From: Streptomyces sp. NBC_00273
GTDB lineage: Bacteria; Actinomycetota; Actinomycetes; Streptomycetales; Streptomycetaceae
Reading direction: 5' to 3'
Length of the DNA stretch: 64,000 nt
Assembly (NCBI RefSeq): GCF_036178145.1
Contig: NZ_CP108067.1
Location: forward strand, 6,275,501 to 6,339,500
The notes below the pieces were generated by a model. It was not told where the DNA came from, made no database searches, and saw only the letters and a list, made by a program, of their open reading frames with translations. This document shows, one piece after another, positions 1 to 8,803 of this stretch (within the stretch, counting starts at the first letter, position 1; every line of letters begins with the position of its first letter). Made by a program: the position numbers and the translations under genes.

Positions 1-1
1 G

Positions 2-964
2 CAGGAGCAGATCCGCGACGGCTTCCCGAACAGCCCCGGCGGCGGTATCACCGTGCTCGCCGAGGGAGCCCCCGGCCCCGAGCGCCTCGCGGCCTACCGG
101 GACCGGCTGGCCGCCCTGCCCGGGGTGACCCGGGTCGACGGGCCGATCGGCTCCGCGACGGGAAGCGAGTTCACCACCTTCTCCGTGTCCGTCGAGGGTG
201 AGGCCGTGGGGCAGACGGCTCGGGACCTGGTCGACGAGGTCCGCGCCGTGGACGCCGGCTTCAAGACCTCGGTGACCGGACAGGCGGCCGTCCTCGTCGA
301 CGCACAGAAGGCCATCGCAGGCGCGCTGCCCGCGGCGGCGGCCCTGGTGGTCCTCGCTACGCTCCTGCTGGTGTTCCTGCTCACCGGGAGCCTGCTGATA
401 CCGCTGCAGGCGGTACTGCTCAATGCCCTCAGCCTGACCGCGATGTTCGGGGCGGTGGTGTGGGTGTTCCAGGACGGCAACCTTTCCGGGCTCCTCTCCT
501 TCACCGCCACCGGCGACATCGAGACCACCCTGCCGGTGCTGATGTTCTGCATCGCCTTCGGGCTCTCCATGGACTACGGGGTGTTCCTCATATCCCGCAT
601 CAAGGAGGAGTACGACCGGACCGGGGACCACGAGAGTGCCGTCCGGACGGGGCTGGCCCGCACCGGCGGGCTGATCACCGCGGCGGCCGTGATCCTGGCG
701 GTGGTGATGGTGGCCATCGGCACGTCCCGGGTGACCAACACCAAGATGCTGGGGCTCGGGATCGCGCTGGCGGTCCTCATGGACGCCATGGTCGTCCGCA
801 GCCTCCTGGTCCCGGCGGTGATGAAGCTGACCGGACGGGCCACCTGGTGGGCCCCCGCCCCGCTGCGCCGCCTGCACGAGAGGTTCGGCCTGAGCGAAGG
901 CGAGTCCGCGCCCCCGGCGCCGGAGCCGGAGCCGGACCGGATACCCGTGGGGGCCGGCGCCTAG
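2..964 (+). CDS. MMPL/RND-family transporter, C-terminal part (5' truncated)
   Basis: The reading frame is open from base 2, so the gene starts before the window and only its C-terminal 320 residues are here. It shows a periplasmic-type domain followed by several hydrophobic segments. One contains SMDYGVFLISRIKEEY, the Asp-Tyr pair in a membrane helix typical of MmpL/RND exporters, where it relays protons. A short Pro/Glu/Ala-rich cytoplasmic tail ends the protein at TAG 962-964. MMPL proteins export lipids or hydrophobic compounds using the proton gradient; the substrate here cannot be told. A strong bidirectional hairpin follows at 1001-1039. Confidence 0.88.
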   Translation, partial: QEQIRDGFPNSPGGGITVLAEGAPGPERLAAYRDRLAALPGVTRVDGPIGSATGSEFTTFSVSVEGEAVGQTARDLVDEVRAVDAGFKTSVTGQAAVLVDAQKAIAGALPAAAALVVLATLLLVFLLTGSLLIPLQAVLLNALSLTAMFGAVVWVFQDGNLSGLLSFTATGDIETTLPVLMFCIAFGLSMDYGVFLISRIKEEYDRTGDHESAVRTGLARTGGLITAAAVILAVVMVAIGTSRVTNTKMLGLGIALAVLMDAMVVRSLLVPAVMKLTGRATWWAPAPLRRLHERFGLSEGESAPPAPEPEPDRIPVGAGA

Positions 965-1000
965 CCGGGGGTGCACCTCGATCCCGGGTGAGGGGCGCGG

Positions 1001-1039
1001 GGGCGGGTGAGGGGACCCGGCGGGTCCCCTCACCCGCCC
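1001..1039. terminator. Bidirectional hairpin between convergent genes
   Basis: An 18-bp perfect stem (1001-1018 against 1022-1039) with a 3-nt loop lies between the end of the MMPL gene and the 3' end of the minus-strand HTH gene. It is symmetric, so it can stop transcription from both sides. There is no U-tract, as is usual in Streptomyces. Confidence 0.8.
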
Positions 1040-1047
1040 CGCCGGAT

Positions 1048-1248
1048 TCAGTCCTCGCGGCGGCCCCGGTTCCCGGGCCGGCGGGCCACCCAGGCGCGCA
1101 CGGTTTCGGCGTACCAGTAGGGCTTGCCCCCCTCCACATGGTCGGGTGTGGGCAGCAGCCCGTGTTTGCGATAGGAGCGCACGGTGTCAGGCTGGACCCG
1201 GATGTGGGCAGCGATCTCCTTGTATGACCACAGCTGTCGGTCACTCAT
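1048..1248 (-). CDS. Small helix-turn-helix DNA-binding protein (MerR/excisionase-like)
   Basis: A 66-residue protein beginning MSDRQLWSYKEIAAHIRVQ. It has the winged-HTH pattern of AlpA/excisionase and MerR-type N-terminal domains: YKEIAAHIRV, then VRSYRKHGLLPTP, then a GGKPYWYAETVRAW wing. I chose ATG 1248 because an AAGGAGG ribosome site lies about 8 nt upstream; a GTG 21 nt earlier would place that site inside the gene. It has no ligand domain. The role is unknown: a stand-alone regulator or a relic of a mobile element. It ends 8 bp from the convergent hairpin. Confidence 0.7.
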   Translation of the reverse strand: MSDRQLWSYKEIAAHIRVQPDTVRSYRKHGLLPTPDHVEGGKPYWYAETVRAWVARRPGNRGRRED

Positions 1249-1430
1249 GCTGGACACCTCCTTGTCCACGCCGCGGGGTCGGCCGGGAGGCCGTCGGGGG
1301 AGCCGACGCGTGGACGCTGACGATCACTCGGGTTGTGCCCGGGGAACGACGCTGAGTGACGATAGGGGAGGGGCTGTTGACTTCCTGTGACGGAAGACCC
1401 GCGTAATGCGGACATGTGTGACAGAAGGGG

Positions 1431-1460
1431 GACCCCTGTGACAAGAGGGCCACAGGGGTC
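1431..1460 (-). terminator. Hairpin downstream of iolG
   Basis: A 10-bp perfect stem (1431-1440 against 1451-1460) with a 10-nt loop sits 22 bp beyond the iolG stop, between iolG and the HTH gene transcribed in the same direction. Confidence 0.6.
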
Positions 1461-1481
1461 GGGTGGGGAGCTGGCGGGGCG

Positions 1482-2492
1482 TCAGCGGTACAGGGCAGGG
1501 CGTTCCGCCAGCTCCACGACGGCCCGTACACCGCTGTGCGCCGCCGCGAGGCCCGCCTCGGAGACGGCGGCCGCCGCGTAGCCGTCCCACGCGTCGGGCC
1601 CCGCCACCCGGCCCTGCGCGGCCGCGGCCACCCAGCTCCGCAGCTGGCGGTCGTAGGCATCGGCGAAGCGCACCGTGAAGTCCTGGTCGATGGCGCCGCC
1701 CCAGCGGCCCGCCGACTGCACCACCATCGCGTGTCCGTCGCCGATCCGGGCACTGCCCGCCTCGCCGACCGCCTCGCACTGGACCTGGTAGCCGAAACCG
1801 CAGTTGACGAAGATCTCCACGTCGACGACGGCCCCGCCGGAGGTCTCGAGCAGCACCAGCCGGGGATCGCTCAGCCCCTCGGGAGCGGCTGCCGTGGGTC
1901 GCGGCGAGAGCACGCTGACGGCGGTGATCTCCTGACCCAGCAGCCAGCGGGCCGCGTCCACCTCGTGCACCACCGAGTCGCTGATCAGCATGTCGCTGGT
2001 GAAGAACGACGGCGAGGAGGCATTGCGGTGCCGGCAGTGCAGGAAGAGCGGGCGCCCGATCCCGCCCGCGTCCAGTAGCTCCTTCAGCCGGGCGTACTCG
2101 GCGTCGTACCGCCGCATGAACCCCACCTGCACCAGGCGTCGCCCCAGCCGCTGTTCGGCCTCCATGATGCGCAAGGCCCCCGCCGGGTCCGGGGTCAGCG
2201 GCTTCTCGCACAGCACCGGCAGCTCCCGCTCCAGCGCGTGCAGGATCGCCTCCTCGTGGGCGGGTCCGGGCGAGGCGATCAGCACGGCCTGGACCCCGGG
2301 CGCGGCTATCGCGGCCGCCGGGTCGGTGTGCGCCGTCGCCCCGTCCAGAGTGCCCGCGACCTCCTTGACCCGGTCCCCGTCCGGGTCGGCCAGGGCCACC
2401 ACACGGGCCCCGCCCACCGTCCGCCCGATCCGGCGGACGTGGTCGGCGCCCATCTTCCCGGTGCCGATGACGGCGATGCCGAGCGTGCTCAT
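1482..2492 (-). CDS. iolG: Inositol 2-dehydrogenase (Gfo/Idh/MocA family)
   Basis: A 336-residue cytosolic NAD-dependent enzyme that oxidises myo-inositol to scyllo-inosose, the first step of inositol catabolism. The N-terminal Rossmann fold begins [16 protein letters not shown] (residues about 6-21). CEKPLTPD carries the catalytic Lys of the EKP motif (about 95), and [15 protein letters not shown] (about 165-180) supplies the His/Asp pair. Length is normal for the family. ATG 2492 has a GAAGAGGAG site upstream. It follows the TIM-barrel gene by 26 bp in the same operon, and the divergent iolC-B-D-mmsA operon supports the assignment. Other Gfo/Idh substrates cannot be fully excluded. Confidence 0.88.
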   Translation of the reverse strand: MSTLGIAVIGTGKMGADHVRRIGRTVGGARVVALADPDGDRVKEVAGTLDGATAHTDPAAAIAAPGVQAVLIASPGPAHEEAILHALERELPVLCEKPLTPDPAGALRIMEAEQRLGRRLVQVGFMRRYDAEYARLKELLDAGGIGRPLFLHCRHRNASSPSFFTSDMLISDSVVHEVDAARWLLGQEITAVSVLSPRPTAAAPEGLSDPRLVLLETSGGAVVDVEIFVNCGFGYQVQCEAVGEAGSARIGDGHAMVVQSAGRWGGAIDQDFTVRFADAYDRQLRSWVAAAAQGRVAGPDAWDGYAAAAVSEAGLAAAHSGVRAVVELAERPALYR

Positions 2493-2518
2493 GTCGTACT
2501 CCTCTTCCTTCCGAAGGG

Positions 2519-3433
2519 TCAGCGGGCGCCGCAGGAGCGGAGGTAGGCGCGGGTGCGCCGGGCGATCGGCAGCGGCCGGTCGGGCGAACACGGGTACATG
2601 TCCTGCTCCACGATGGCGAACAGGTCCACGTCCAGCCGCTGGGCCGCCGCGAGCACCGGTTCCAGCGCGGGCACCCCCGAGGGCGGTTCGCACATCACCC
2701 CACGGCCCACGGCCGGCCCGAAGGGCAGCCCCTCGGCGACGACTTCGGCCAGGATCCGCGGATCCACCTGCTTGAGGTGGAGGTAGCCGATCCGCTCGCC
2801 GAAGGTCTCCACGGCCTGCACGCTGTCCCCGCCGCAGTACGCGTAGTGCCCCGTGTCCAGGCAGAGGGAGACGAGCCCGGGGTCGGTGGCGTCCAGGAAG
2901 CGGGCCACGTTCTCCGGGGTGTCGATGTGGGTGTCGGCGTGCGGATGGACGACGATCCGCAGCCCGTACCGGTCCTGGACCTCCCGGCCGAGGCGCTCGG
3001 TCTGCGAGGTCAGTTCGCGCCACTGGGCGGGGGACAGGATGCGGTCCTCCAGCACCTCCCCGGTCTTGTCGTCCCGCCAGAAGGAGGGGATGACGACGAG
3101 ATGGGCCGCGCCCATGGCCCGGGTCAGCGCCGCGATTTGCGACACGTGCGTCCAGGTGTCCTCCCACACGGCGGGCCCGTGATGGAGTCCGGTGAAGACG
3201 GTTCCGGCCGAGACGCGCAGCCCGCGCTTGGCCGTTTCCTCGGCGAGGCGGGCGGGATCGGTGGGCAGATAGCCGTACGGGCCGAGTTCGATCCACTCGT
3301 ACCCGGCGTCGGCGACCTCGTCGAGGAAACGTTCCCAGGGCGTCTGTCGGGGGTCGTCGGGAAACCAGACACCCCAGGAGTCCGGAGCCGAACCGATGCG
3401 GATACGGGTCAACGCGGGCGGGGAGGACGTCAT
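2519..3433 (-). CDS. Sugar phosphate isomerase/epimerase-like TIM barrel (inosose isomerase or dehydratase)
   Basis: A 304-residue xylose-isomerase-like TIM barrel. Candidate metal ligands occur in order: [34 protein letters not shown] and IVEQD near the C-terminus. In iol clusters such proteins act as IolE (inosose dehydratase) or IolH/IolI-type isomerases. The N-terminal [11 protein letters not shown] does not look like Bacillus IolE, so I leave the symbol open, although the pathway needs a dehydratase and no other candidate is in the window. ATG 3433 was chosen over an upstream GTG because AAGGTGG lies just before it. It is the first gene of the minus-strand unit, 26 bp from the iolC start on the other strand. 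Confidence 0.75.
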   Translation of the reverse strand: MTSSPPALTRIRIGSAPDSWGVWFPDDPRQTPWERFLDEVADAGYEWIELGPYGYLPTDPARLAEETAKRGLRVSAGTVFTGLHHGPAVWEDTWTHVSQIAALTRAMGAAHLVVIPSFWRDDKTGEVLEDRILSPAQWRELTSQTERLGREVQDRYGLRIVVHPHADTHIDTPENVARFLDATDPGLVSLCLDTGHYAYCGGDSVQAVETFGERIGYLHLKQVDPRILAEVVAEGLPFGPAVGRGVMCEPPSGVPALEPVLAAAQRLDVDLFAIVEQDMYPCSPDRPLPIARRTRAYLRSCGAR

Positions 3434-3459
3434 AACGGCCACCTTAGGGTGGAGGACCA
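3434..3459. promoter_or_regulatory. Very short divergent iol intergenic region
   Basis: Only 26 bp separate the start codons of the two divergent iol units, and both ribosome binding sites sit in it (AAGGTGG for the minus strand, GGTGGAGGACC for iolC). The -35/-10 elements of each unit must therefore lie inside the opposite coding region, or the transcripts start near the codons. This is inference from spacing; no clear promoter hexamers were identified. Confidence 0.4.
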
Positions 3460-4440
3460 ATGGGAGGACTGACTGTGACCGGCACCGGCGATCCGTTCGC
3501 GTTCGACCTGATCACGATGGGCCGGATCGGGGTGGATCTCTACCCGTTGACGACGGGCGTACCACTGGCCGAGGCGGAGACGTTCGGCAAGTTCCTGGGC
3601 GGCTCCCCGACCAACGTGGCCGTCGCGGCGGCCCGGCTGGGACGCCGGGTGGCGGTGATCACCCGTACCGGCGCGGACCCCTTCGGCGGCTACCTGCGCT
3701 CCGAACTGCGGGGGTTCGGGGTGGACGACCGGTGGGTCGCCGAGGTCGCCGGGCTGCCGACCCCCGTCACCTTCTGCGAGATCTTCCCGCCGGACCACTT
3801 CCCGCTCTACTTCTACCGGCTGCCGAAGGCCCCGGACCTGGAGATCGCGGCGGACGAGGTGGACCTGGCGGCGGTACGGGCGGCCCGCGTGTTCTGGATG
3901 ACGGGTACGGGCCTGAGCGAGGAGCCCTCACGGGCGGCGACGCTGGCGGCGCTGGAGGCCCGCGCGCGGACCGGGACGACGGTCTTCGACCTGGACTGGC
4001 GGCCGATGCTGTGGCGGGAGAAGCCGGGGCCGTACTACGAGCGGGCGCTGCGGTCGGCGACGGTGGCCGTGGGGAACGCGGAGGAGTGCGAGATCGCCAC
4101 GGGCGCCTCGGATCCGCACGCGGCGGCGCGGGCGCTGCTCGCGGCGGGTGTGGAACTGGCGGTGGTCAAGCGCGGCCCGGAGGGCGTGCTAGCGGTCCAC
4201 CGCGACGGCACGGTGGCGGAGGTCGCGCCGGTGCCGGTGGAGGTGGTCAACGGACTGGGCGCGGGAGACGCGTTCGGCGGGGCGCTGTGCCACGGACTGC
4301 TGGCGGGATGGGAACTGGAGCGAGTGGTGCGGTACGCGAACGCGGCCGGGGCGATCGTCGCCTCGCGGCTGGCGTGTTCGAGCGCGATGCCGTTCTCGCA
4401 CGAGGTGGAGGAGGTGCTGGGACGTGCCGGTGGTGTCTGA
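3460..4440 (+). CDS. iolC: 5-dehydro-2-deoxygluconokinase (PfkB family)
   Basis: A 326-residue ribokinase-family sugar kinase that phosphorylates 2-deoxy-5-keto-gluconate in inositol catabolism. GGSPTNVAVAAARLG (about residues 47-61) is the PfkB substrate-binding signature. VVNGLGAGDAFGGALCHG (about 262-279) is the second signature with the catalytic Asp in GAGD. ATG 3460 has GGTGGAGG just upstream. The 3' end overlaps iolB by 17 nt, consistent with coupled translation. Context (iolB, iolD, mmsA downstream) separates it from other PfkB kinases. Confidence 0.88.
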   Translation: MGGLTVTGTGDPFAFDLITMGRIGVDLYPLTTGVPLAEAETFGKFLGGSPTNVAVAAARLGRRVAVITRTGADPFGGYLRSELRGFGVDDRWVAEVAGLPTPVTFCEIFPPDHFPLYFYRLPKAPDLEIAADEVDLAAVRAARVFWMTGTGLSEEPSRAATLAALEARARTGTTVFDLDWRPMLWREKPGPYYERALRSATVAVGNAEECEIATGASDPHAAARALLAAGVELAVVKRGPEGVLAVHRDGTVAEVAPVPVEVVNGLGAGDAFGGALCHGLLAGWELERVVRYANAAGAIVASRLACSSAMPFSHEVEEVLGRAGGV

Positions 4441-5320
4441 GTGGGGGATGGAGTGGACGAGGCTGTTGGTCCTCGACCTGGCCCCGGGGGAGGCGTACGC
4501 GCACGCGTGCGGGGAGTGCGAGTGGATCGTGCTCCCACTGTCGGGCGCCTGCGAGGTCCGCTGCCGCGCCCTGCCGAACCCGGCCTCGCCGGCGTTTGAG
4601 GCGCGGGGTCCGGGGCAGAGCCCCGGGAACGGACCGGAGGTGTTCCAACTGCACGGGCGGACGGGGGTGTTCAGCGGCGTCACCGACTTCGCGTACCTGC
4701 CGCGGGACGCGGACGCGGAGATCCGGTCGGCTGCCGGCGGCCGGTTCGCCCTCGCCGGGGCCCGGTGCGAGACGCGGCTCCCCGCCCGGTACGGGCCCGC
4801 CGGCAAGGTCCCCGTAGAGCTCCGCGGCGCCGGCCAGTGCTCGCGGCAGATCAACAACTTCGCCACCGCCGGCCCGGACGGCTTCGACTGCGACCGCCTC
4901 ATCGCCGTCGAGGTGCTCACCCCCGGCGGGAACTGGTCCTCGTACCCGCCCCACAAGCACGACGAGCACCACCCCGGCGAGGAGTCCCGCCTGGAGGAGA
5001 TGTACTACTTCGAGATCGCCCCGCACGGCGACACCCCCGGGCTCGGCTACCAGCGCGTCACCCCCTCCCCGGCCGGGAAGACCGACATCCTCACCGAGGT
5101 GCGGACCGGGGACGCGGTGCTGATCCCCGACGGCTGGCACGGGCCGTCCGTGGCCGCCCCCGGGCACGACATGTACTACCTGAACGTGATGGCCGGACCG
5201 GGCCCGACCCGGGAGTGGCTGATCCGGGACCATCCCGACCACGGCTGGATCCGCGGCAGCTGGGACGGCCAGGACATCGACCCCCGGCTGCCCTTCTCCC
5301 GAACGGAGGACCACCGGTGA
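4424..5320 (+). CDS. iolB: 5-deoxy-glucuronate isomerase
   Basis: A 298-residue bicupin enzyme converting 5-deoxy-glucuronate to 2-deoxy-5-keto-gluconate. The metal-site region is PPHKHDEHHPGEESRLEEMYYFE (about residues 174-196); VFSGVTDFAYLPRD in the first cupin is also typical. GTG 4424 is preceded by GGAGG and overlaps the iolC stop; ATG 4448 is an alternative start. Odd feature: residues about 51-70 (ALPNPASPAFEARGPG and following) are not expected in IolB and are encoded by a dispersed palindromic repeat (4589-4627) read in frame. The stop overlaps the iolD start by 3 nt (GTGA). Confidence 0.88.
   Translation: MPVVSEWGMEWTRLLVLDLAPGEAYAHACGECEWIVLPLSGACEVRCRALPNPASPAFEARGPGQSPGNGPEVFQLHGRTGVFSGVTDFAYLPRDADAEIRSAAGGRFALAGARCETRLPARYGPAGKVPVELRGAGQCSRQINNFATAGPDGFDCDRLIAVEVLTPGGNWSSYPPHKHDEHHPGEESRLEEMYYFEIAPHGDTPGLGYQRVTPSPAGKTDILTEVRTGDAVLIPDGWHGPSVAAPGHDMYYLNVMAGPGPTREWLIRDHPDHGWIRGSWDGQDIDPRLPFSRTEDHR
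4589..4627 (+). repeat. Dispersed palindromic repeat inserted in the iolB coding sequence
   Basis: This 39-nt stretch matches the reverse complement of 59376-59414 at 37 of 39 positions, including a perfect 28-nt run. It starts CCGGCGTTTGAGGCGCGGGG and ends in a hairpin (CCGGGGC, four bases, GCCCCGG). The two mismatches both fall in the hairpin loop. It is read in frame as PAFEARGPGQSPG, with no disruption of iolB. Confidence 0.85.
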
Positions 5321-7191
5321 GGCTCACCGTCGCGCAGGCGCTCGTCCGTTTCCTGTCCCGCCAGTACACCGAGCGCGACGGACACCGCCGCCGGCTGATC
5401 GCCGCCACCTGGGGGATCTTCGGGCACGGGAACGTCGCCGGCATCGGCCAGGCCCTCCTGGAGACCGGGCCCGACGCCATGCCCTTCCTCCAGGGCCGCA
5501 ACGAGCAGGCCATGGTCCACGCCGCCGTCGGATACGCCCGCCAGAGCGGCCGCCTCTCCGCGCACGCCGTCACCACCTCCATCGGGCCCGGCGCCACCAA
5601 CCTCGTCACCGGCGCCGCCCTCGCCACCATCAACCGGATCCCGGTGCTCCTGCTGCCCGGCGACACGTTCGCCACCCGGCCCGCCGATCCCGTGCTCCAG
5701 CAGCTGGAGGTCCCCCACGCCGGGGACGTCTCCGTCAACGACACCCTGCGCCCCGTCTCCCGCCACTTCGACCGGATCACCCGCCCCGAGGCCCTGATCC
5801 CGGCCGCCCTCCAGGCCGTGCGGGTGCTCACCGACCCCGTGCAGACCGGCGCCGTCACCCTCGCGCTCCCGCAGGACGTGCAGGCGCAGGCGTACGACTG
5901 GCCGGAGGAGTTCTTCGCCGAGCGCGTGTGGGGCGTGCGCCGGCCCCGTCCCGACCGGCACGAGCTGGCCCGCGCCGCCGAGGCCGTACGGGGCTCCGCG
6001 CGCCCGCTGATCGTCGCCGGCGGCGGGATCCGGCACAGCGAGGCCGGCGCGGCCCTGGCCGCCTTCGCCGAGGCCACGGGGATCCCGGTCGCCGTCACCC
6101 AGGCGGGCAAGGGCGTCCTGCCGTACGGGCACCCCGCCGACGTGGGCGGGATCGGCTATACCGGCACCTCCACCGCCGCCGCGCTCGCCCGGGAGGCCGA
6201 CCTCGTCATCGCCGCCGGGACCCGGCTGACCGACTTCACCACCGCCTCCGCAACCCTCTTCCAGCACCCCGCCGTCCGGTTCGTCGGCCTCAACCTGGAC
6301 CCGTACGACGCCCACAAACTCGCCGCCCTGCCCCTGGTCACCGACGCCCGCGAGGGACTCGACGAGCTGCGGGTCGCCCTCGCCGGCCACCGGGCGGACC
6401 CGGCGTACGGGGCGGGGTACGCGGCGGAGCGGGCGCGCTGGGAGAGCCGCGTCGAGCGGGCCTACGCCGTCCCGGAGGCGGACGAGGACGCCCCGCCCAC
6501 CCAGGCCCAGGTGCTCGGGCTGCTCGACGCCCTGGTCGACGGCACCGACATCCTGATCAACGCGGCCGGCTCCCTCCCCGGCGACCTGCACAAGCTGTGG
6601 CGGGCCCGGTCGCAGGACCAGTACCACGTGGAGTACGGGTACTCCTGCATGGGCTACGAGATCCCCGCGGCCATCGGCGTGGCGCTGGCCGCGCCCGGCC
6701 GGCCGGTGTGGGCGCTGGTCGGCGACGGGACGTACCTGATGAATCCGACCGAGATCGTCACGGCCGTCCAGGAGGGCCTCCCGATCAAGGTGGTCATCCT
6801 CGACAACCACGGCTACGCCTCCATCGGAGGCCTGTCGGGGGCGGTGGGCGGCGAGGGCTTCGGCACCGCGTACCGCTTCCGGGCGCCCGACTCCGGGTAC
6901 ACGGGGGACCCCCTTCCGGTGGACCTCGCGGCCAACGCGGGCTCCCTCGGGATGGCCGTGATCCGCGCCCGCACCACGCGTGACCTGCGCGAAGCCCTCG
7001 CCGAGGCCCGCATCGCGACCCGCCCCACATGTGTCTACGTACAGACCCGAACGCCCGACACTGTGTCGGGCCCGCCCCCGGCACAGGCGTGGTGGGATGT
7101 TCCTGTGGCCGAGACCGCGACCCGCAAGGCCGCTGCCACGGCCCGTGAAGAGTACGACCGGCAAGCCGCGCAGCGACGTCGCCATCTGTGA
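5317..7191 (+). CDS. iolD: 3D-(3,5/4)-trihydroxycyclohexane-1,2-dione acylhydrolase
   Basis: A 624-residue thiamine-diphosphate enzyme that opens the ring of trihydroxycyclohexane-dione to 5-deoxy-glucuronate. The N-terminal PYR domain carries the activating Glu in LQGRNEQAMVHAA (E63). The C-terminal PP domain has the GDGTYLMNPTEIV...DNHGY ThDP-Mg motif. Length is normal for IolD. GTG 5317 shares GTGA with the iolB stop and has CGGAGG upstream, so translation is probably coupled. Other ThDP acetolactate-synthase-like enzymes are less likely given the iol neighbours. Confidence 0.9.
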   Translation: MRLTVAQALVRFLSRQYTERDGHRRRLIAATWGIFGHGNVAGIGQALLETGPDAMPFLQGRNEQAMVHAAVGYARQSGRLSAHAVTTSIGPGATNLVTGAALATINRIPVLLLPGDTFATRPADPVLQQLEVPHAGDVSVNDTLRPVSRHFDRITRPEALIPAALQAVRVLTDPVQTGAVTLALPQDVQAQAYDWPEEFFAERVWGVRRPRPDRHELARAAEAVRGSARPLIVAGGGIRHSEAGAALAAFAEATGIPVAVTQAGKGVLPYGHPADVGGIGYTGTSTAAALAREADLVIAAGTRLTDFTTASATLFQHPAVRFVGLNLDPYDAHKLAALPLVTDAREGLDELRVALAGHRADPAYGAGYAAERARWESRVERAYAVPEADEDAPPTQAQVLGLLDALVDGTDILINAAGSLPGDLHKLWRARSQDQYHVEYGYSCMGYEIPAAIGVALAAPGRPVWALVGDGTYLMNPTEIVTAVQEGLPIKVVILDNHGYASIGGLSGAVGGEGFGTAYRFRAPDSGYTGDPLPVDLAANAGSLGMAVIRARTTRDLREALAEARIATRPTCVYVQTRTPDTVSGPPPAQAWWDVPVAETATRKAAATAREEYDRQAAQRRRHL

Positions 7192-7203
7192 AGGAGCAAG
7201 GCA

Positions 7204-8703
7204 ATGAAGACCGTCAACCACTGGATCGGTGGCAAGACCGTCGAGGGCGCGTCGGGCAACTACGGCCCGGTCACCGACCCGGCCACCGGCGAGGTCACCA
7301 CGCAGGTCGCGCTCGCCTCGGCCGACGAGGTCGACGCGGCCGTACAGGTCGCCCGGGAGGCCTACCTCAGCTGGGGCCAGTCCTCGCTGGCCGCCCGCAC
7401 CAAGGTGCTGTTCGCCTACCGCGCCCTGCTCGACGCCAACCGCGACGAGATCGCCGCGCTGATCACCGCCGAGCACGGCAAGGTCCACTCGGACGCGCTG
7501 GGTGAGGTCGCCCGTGGCCTGGAGATCGTCGAGCTGGCCTGCGGCATCACCACGCAGCTCAAGGGCGAGCTGTCCACCTCCGTCTCCAGCCGGGTGGACG
7601 TCTCCTCGATCCGCCAGCCGCTGGGCGTCGTCGCGGGCATCACCCCGTTCAACTTCCCGGCGATGGTCCCGATGTGGATGTTCCCGCTGGCCGTGGCCTG
7701 CGGAAACACCTTCATCCTCAAGCCGAGCGAGAAGGACCCGTCGGCCGCCAACAAGCTCGCCGAGCTGGCGACCGAGGCCGGTCTCCCGGCCGGCGTGCTG
7801 AACGTGGTCCACGGCGACAAGGTGGCCGTCGACGCGCTGCTCGCCCACCCCGGCATCGCGGCCGTCTCCTTCGTCGGCTCGACCCCGATCGCCCGCCACA
7901 TCCACACCACCGCCTCGGCCAACGGCAAGCGCGTCCAGGCCCTGGGCGGCGCCAAGAACCACATGCTGGTGCTGCCGGACGCCGACCTGGACGCCGCCGC
8001 CGACGCGGCCGTGTCGGCCGCCTACGGCTCGGCCGGTGAGCGCTGCATGGCGATCTCCGCCGTCGTGGCCGTCGGCGCGATCGGCGACGAGCTCGTCGAG
8101 AAGATCCGCGAGCGCGCCGAGAAGATCAAGATCGGCCCCGGCAACGACCCGACCTCCGAGATGGGCCCGCTGATCACCGCCGCCCACCGCGACAAGGTCG
8201 CCTCGTACGTCAAGGGCGCGGCCGACCAGGGCGCGGAGGTCGTCCTCGACGGCACCGGCTTCACCGTTGAGGGCAACGAGAACGGCCACTGGATCGGCCT
8301 GTCCCTGCTGGACCGCGTGAAGACCGACTCCGACGCCTACCGCGACGAGATCTTCGGCCCGGTCCTGTGCGTGCTGCGCGCCGAGACCTACGAGGAGGGC
8401 GTGGCCCTCATCAACGCCTCGCCGTTCGGCAACGGCACCGCGATCTTCACCCGCGACGGCGGCGCCGCCCGCCGCTTCCAGCTGGAGATCGAGGCCGGCA
8501 TGGTCGGCGTCAACGTCCCGATCCCGGTGCCGGTGGGCTACCACTCCTTCGGTGGCTGGAAGGACTCGCTCTTCGGCGACCACCACATCTACGGCAACGA
8601 CGGCATCCACTTCTACACCCGCGGCAAGGTCGTCACGACCCGCTGGCCGGACCCCTCCGAGGGCCACATCGGCGTGGACCTGGGCTTCCCCCGCAACCAC
8701 TGA
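7204..8703 (+). CDS. mmsA: CoA-acylating (methyl)malonate-semialdehyde dehydrogenase
   Basis: A 499-residue ALDH-superfamily enzyme converting malonate- or methylmalonate-semialdehyde plus CoA to acetyl- or propionyl-CoA; it is the last step of inositol catabolism (called IolA there). The catalytic Cys lies in GSAGERCMAIS. QALGGAKNHMLVLPDA lacks the general-base Glu of ordinary aldehyde dehydrogenases, which is the hallmark of the CoA-dependent MMSDH group. ITPFNFPAMVPMWMFPLA and KPSEKDPSAA are also family hallmarks. ATG 7204 has GAAGGAGCAAGG upstream and lies 12 bp after iolD. Codon use is strongly biased, suggesting high expression. It may also serve valine degradation. Confidence 0.93.
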   Translation: MKTVNHWIGGKTVEGASGNYGPVTDPATGEVTTQVALASADEVDAAVQVAREAYLSWGQSSLAARTKVLFAYRALLDANRDEIAALITAEHGKVHSDALGEVARGLEIVELACGITTQLKGELSTSVSSRVDVSSIRQPLGVVAGITPFNFPAMVPMWMFPLAVACGNTFILKPSEKDPSAANKLAELATEAGLPAGVLNVVHGDKVAVDALLAHPGIAAVSFVGSTPIARHIHTTASANGKRVQALGGAKNHMLVLPDADLDAAADAAVSAAYGSAGERCMAISAVVAVGAIGDELVEKIRERAEKIKIGPGNDPTSEMGPLITAAHRDKVASYVKGAADQGAEVVLDGTGFTVEGNENGHWIGLSLLDRVKTDSDAYRDEIFGPVLCVLRAETYEEGVALINASPFGNGTAIFTRDGGAARRFQLEIEAGMVGVNVPIPVPVGYHSFGGWKDSLFGDHHIYGNDGIHFYTRGKVVTTRWPDPSEGHIGVDLGFPRNH

Positions 8704-8735
8704 CACCCGTCCCACCGCCCCGCACCCGGCACCCC

Positions 8736-8775
8736 CAGCAGCCCCCGGCCACCTTCCTCCGGCCGGGGGCTGCTG
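8736..8775 (+). terminator. Terminator of the iolC-B-D-mmsA operon
   Basis: A 15-bp perfect stem (8736-8750 against 8761-8775) with a 10-nt loop, 32 bp after the mmsA stop. Confidence 0.8.
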
Positions 8776-8803
8776 CCGCGCCCTGCCGTCTACGCTCATC
8801 CGC

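Noticed and set aside
1048..1248. Excisionase of a mobile element
   Set aside because: The HTH type fits, but there is no integrase, replication or transfer gene nearby; left as a small regulator.
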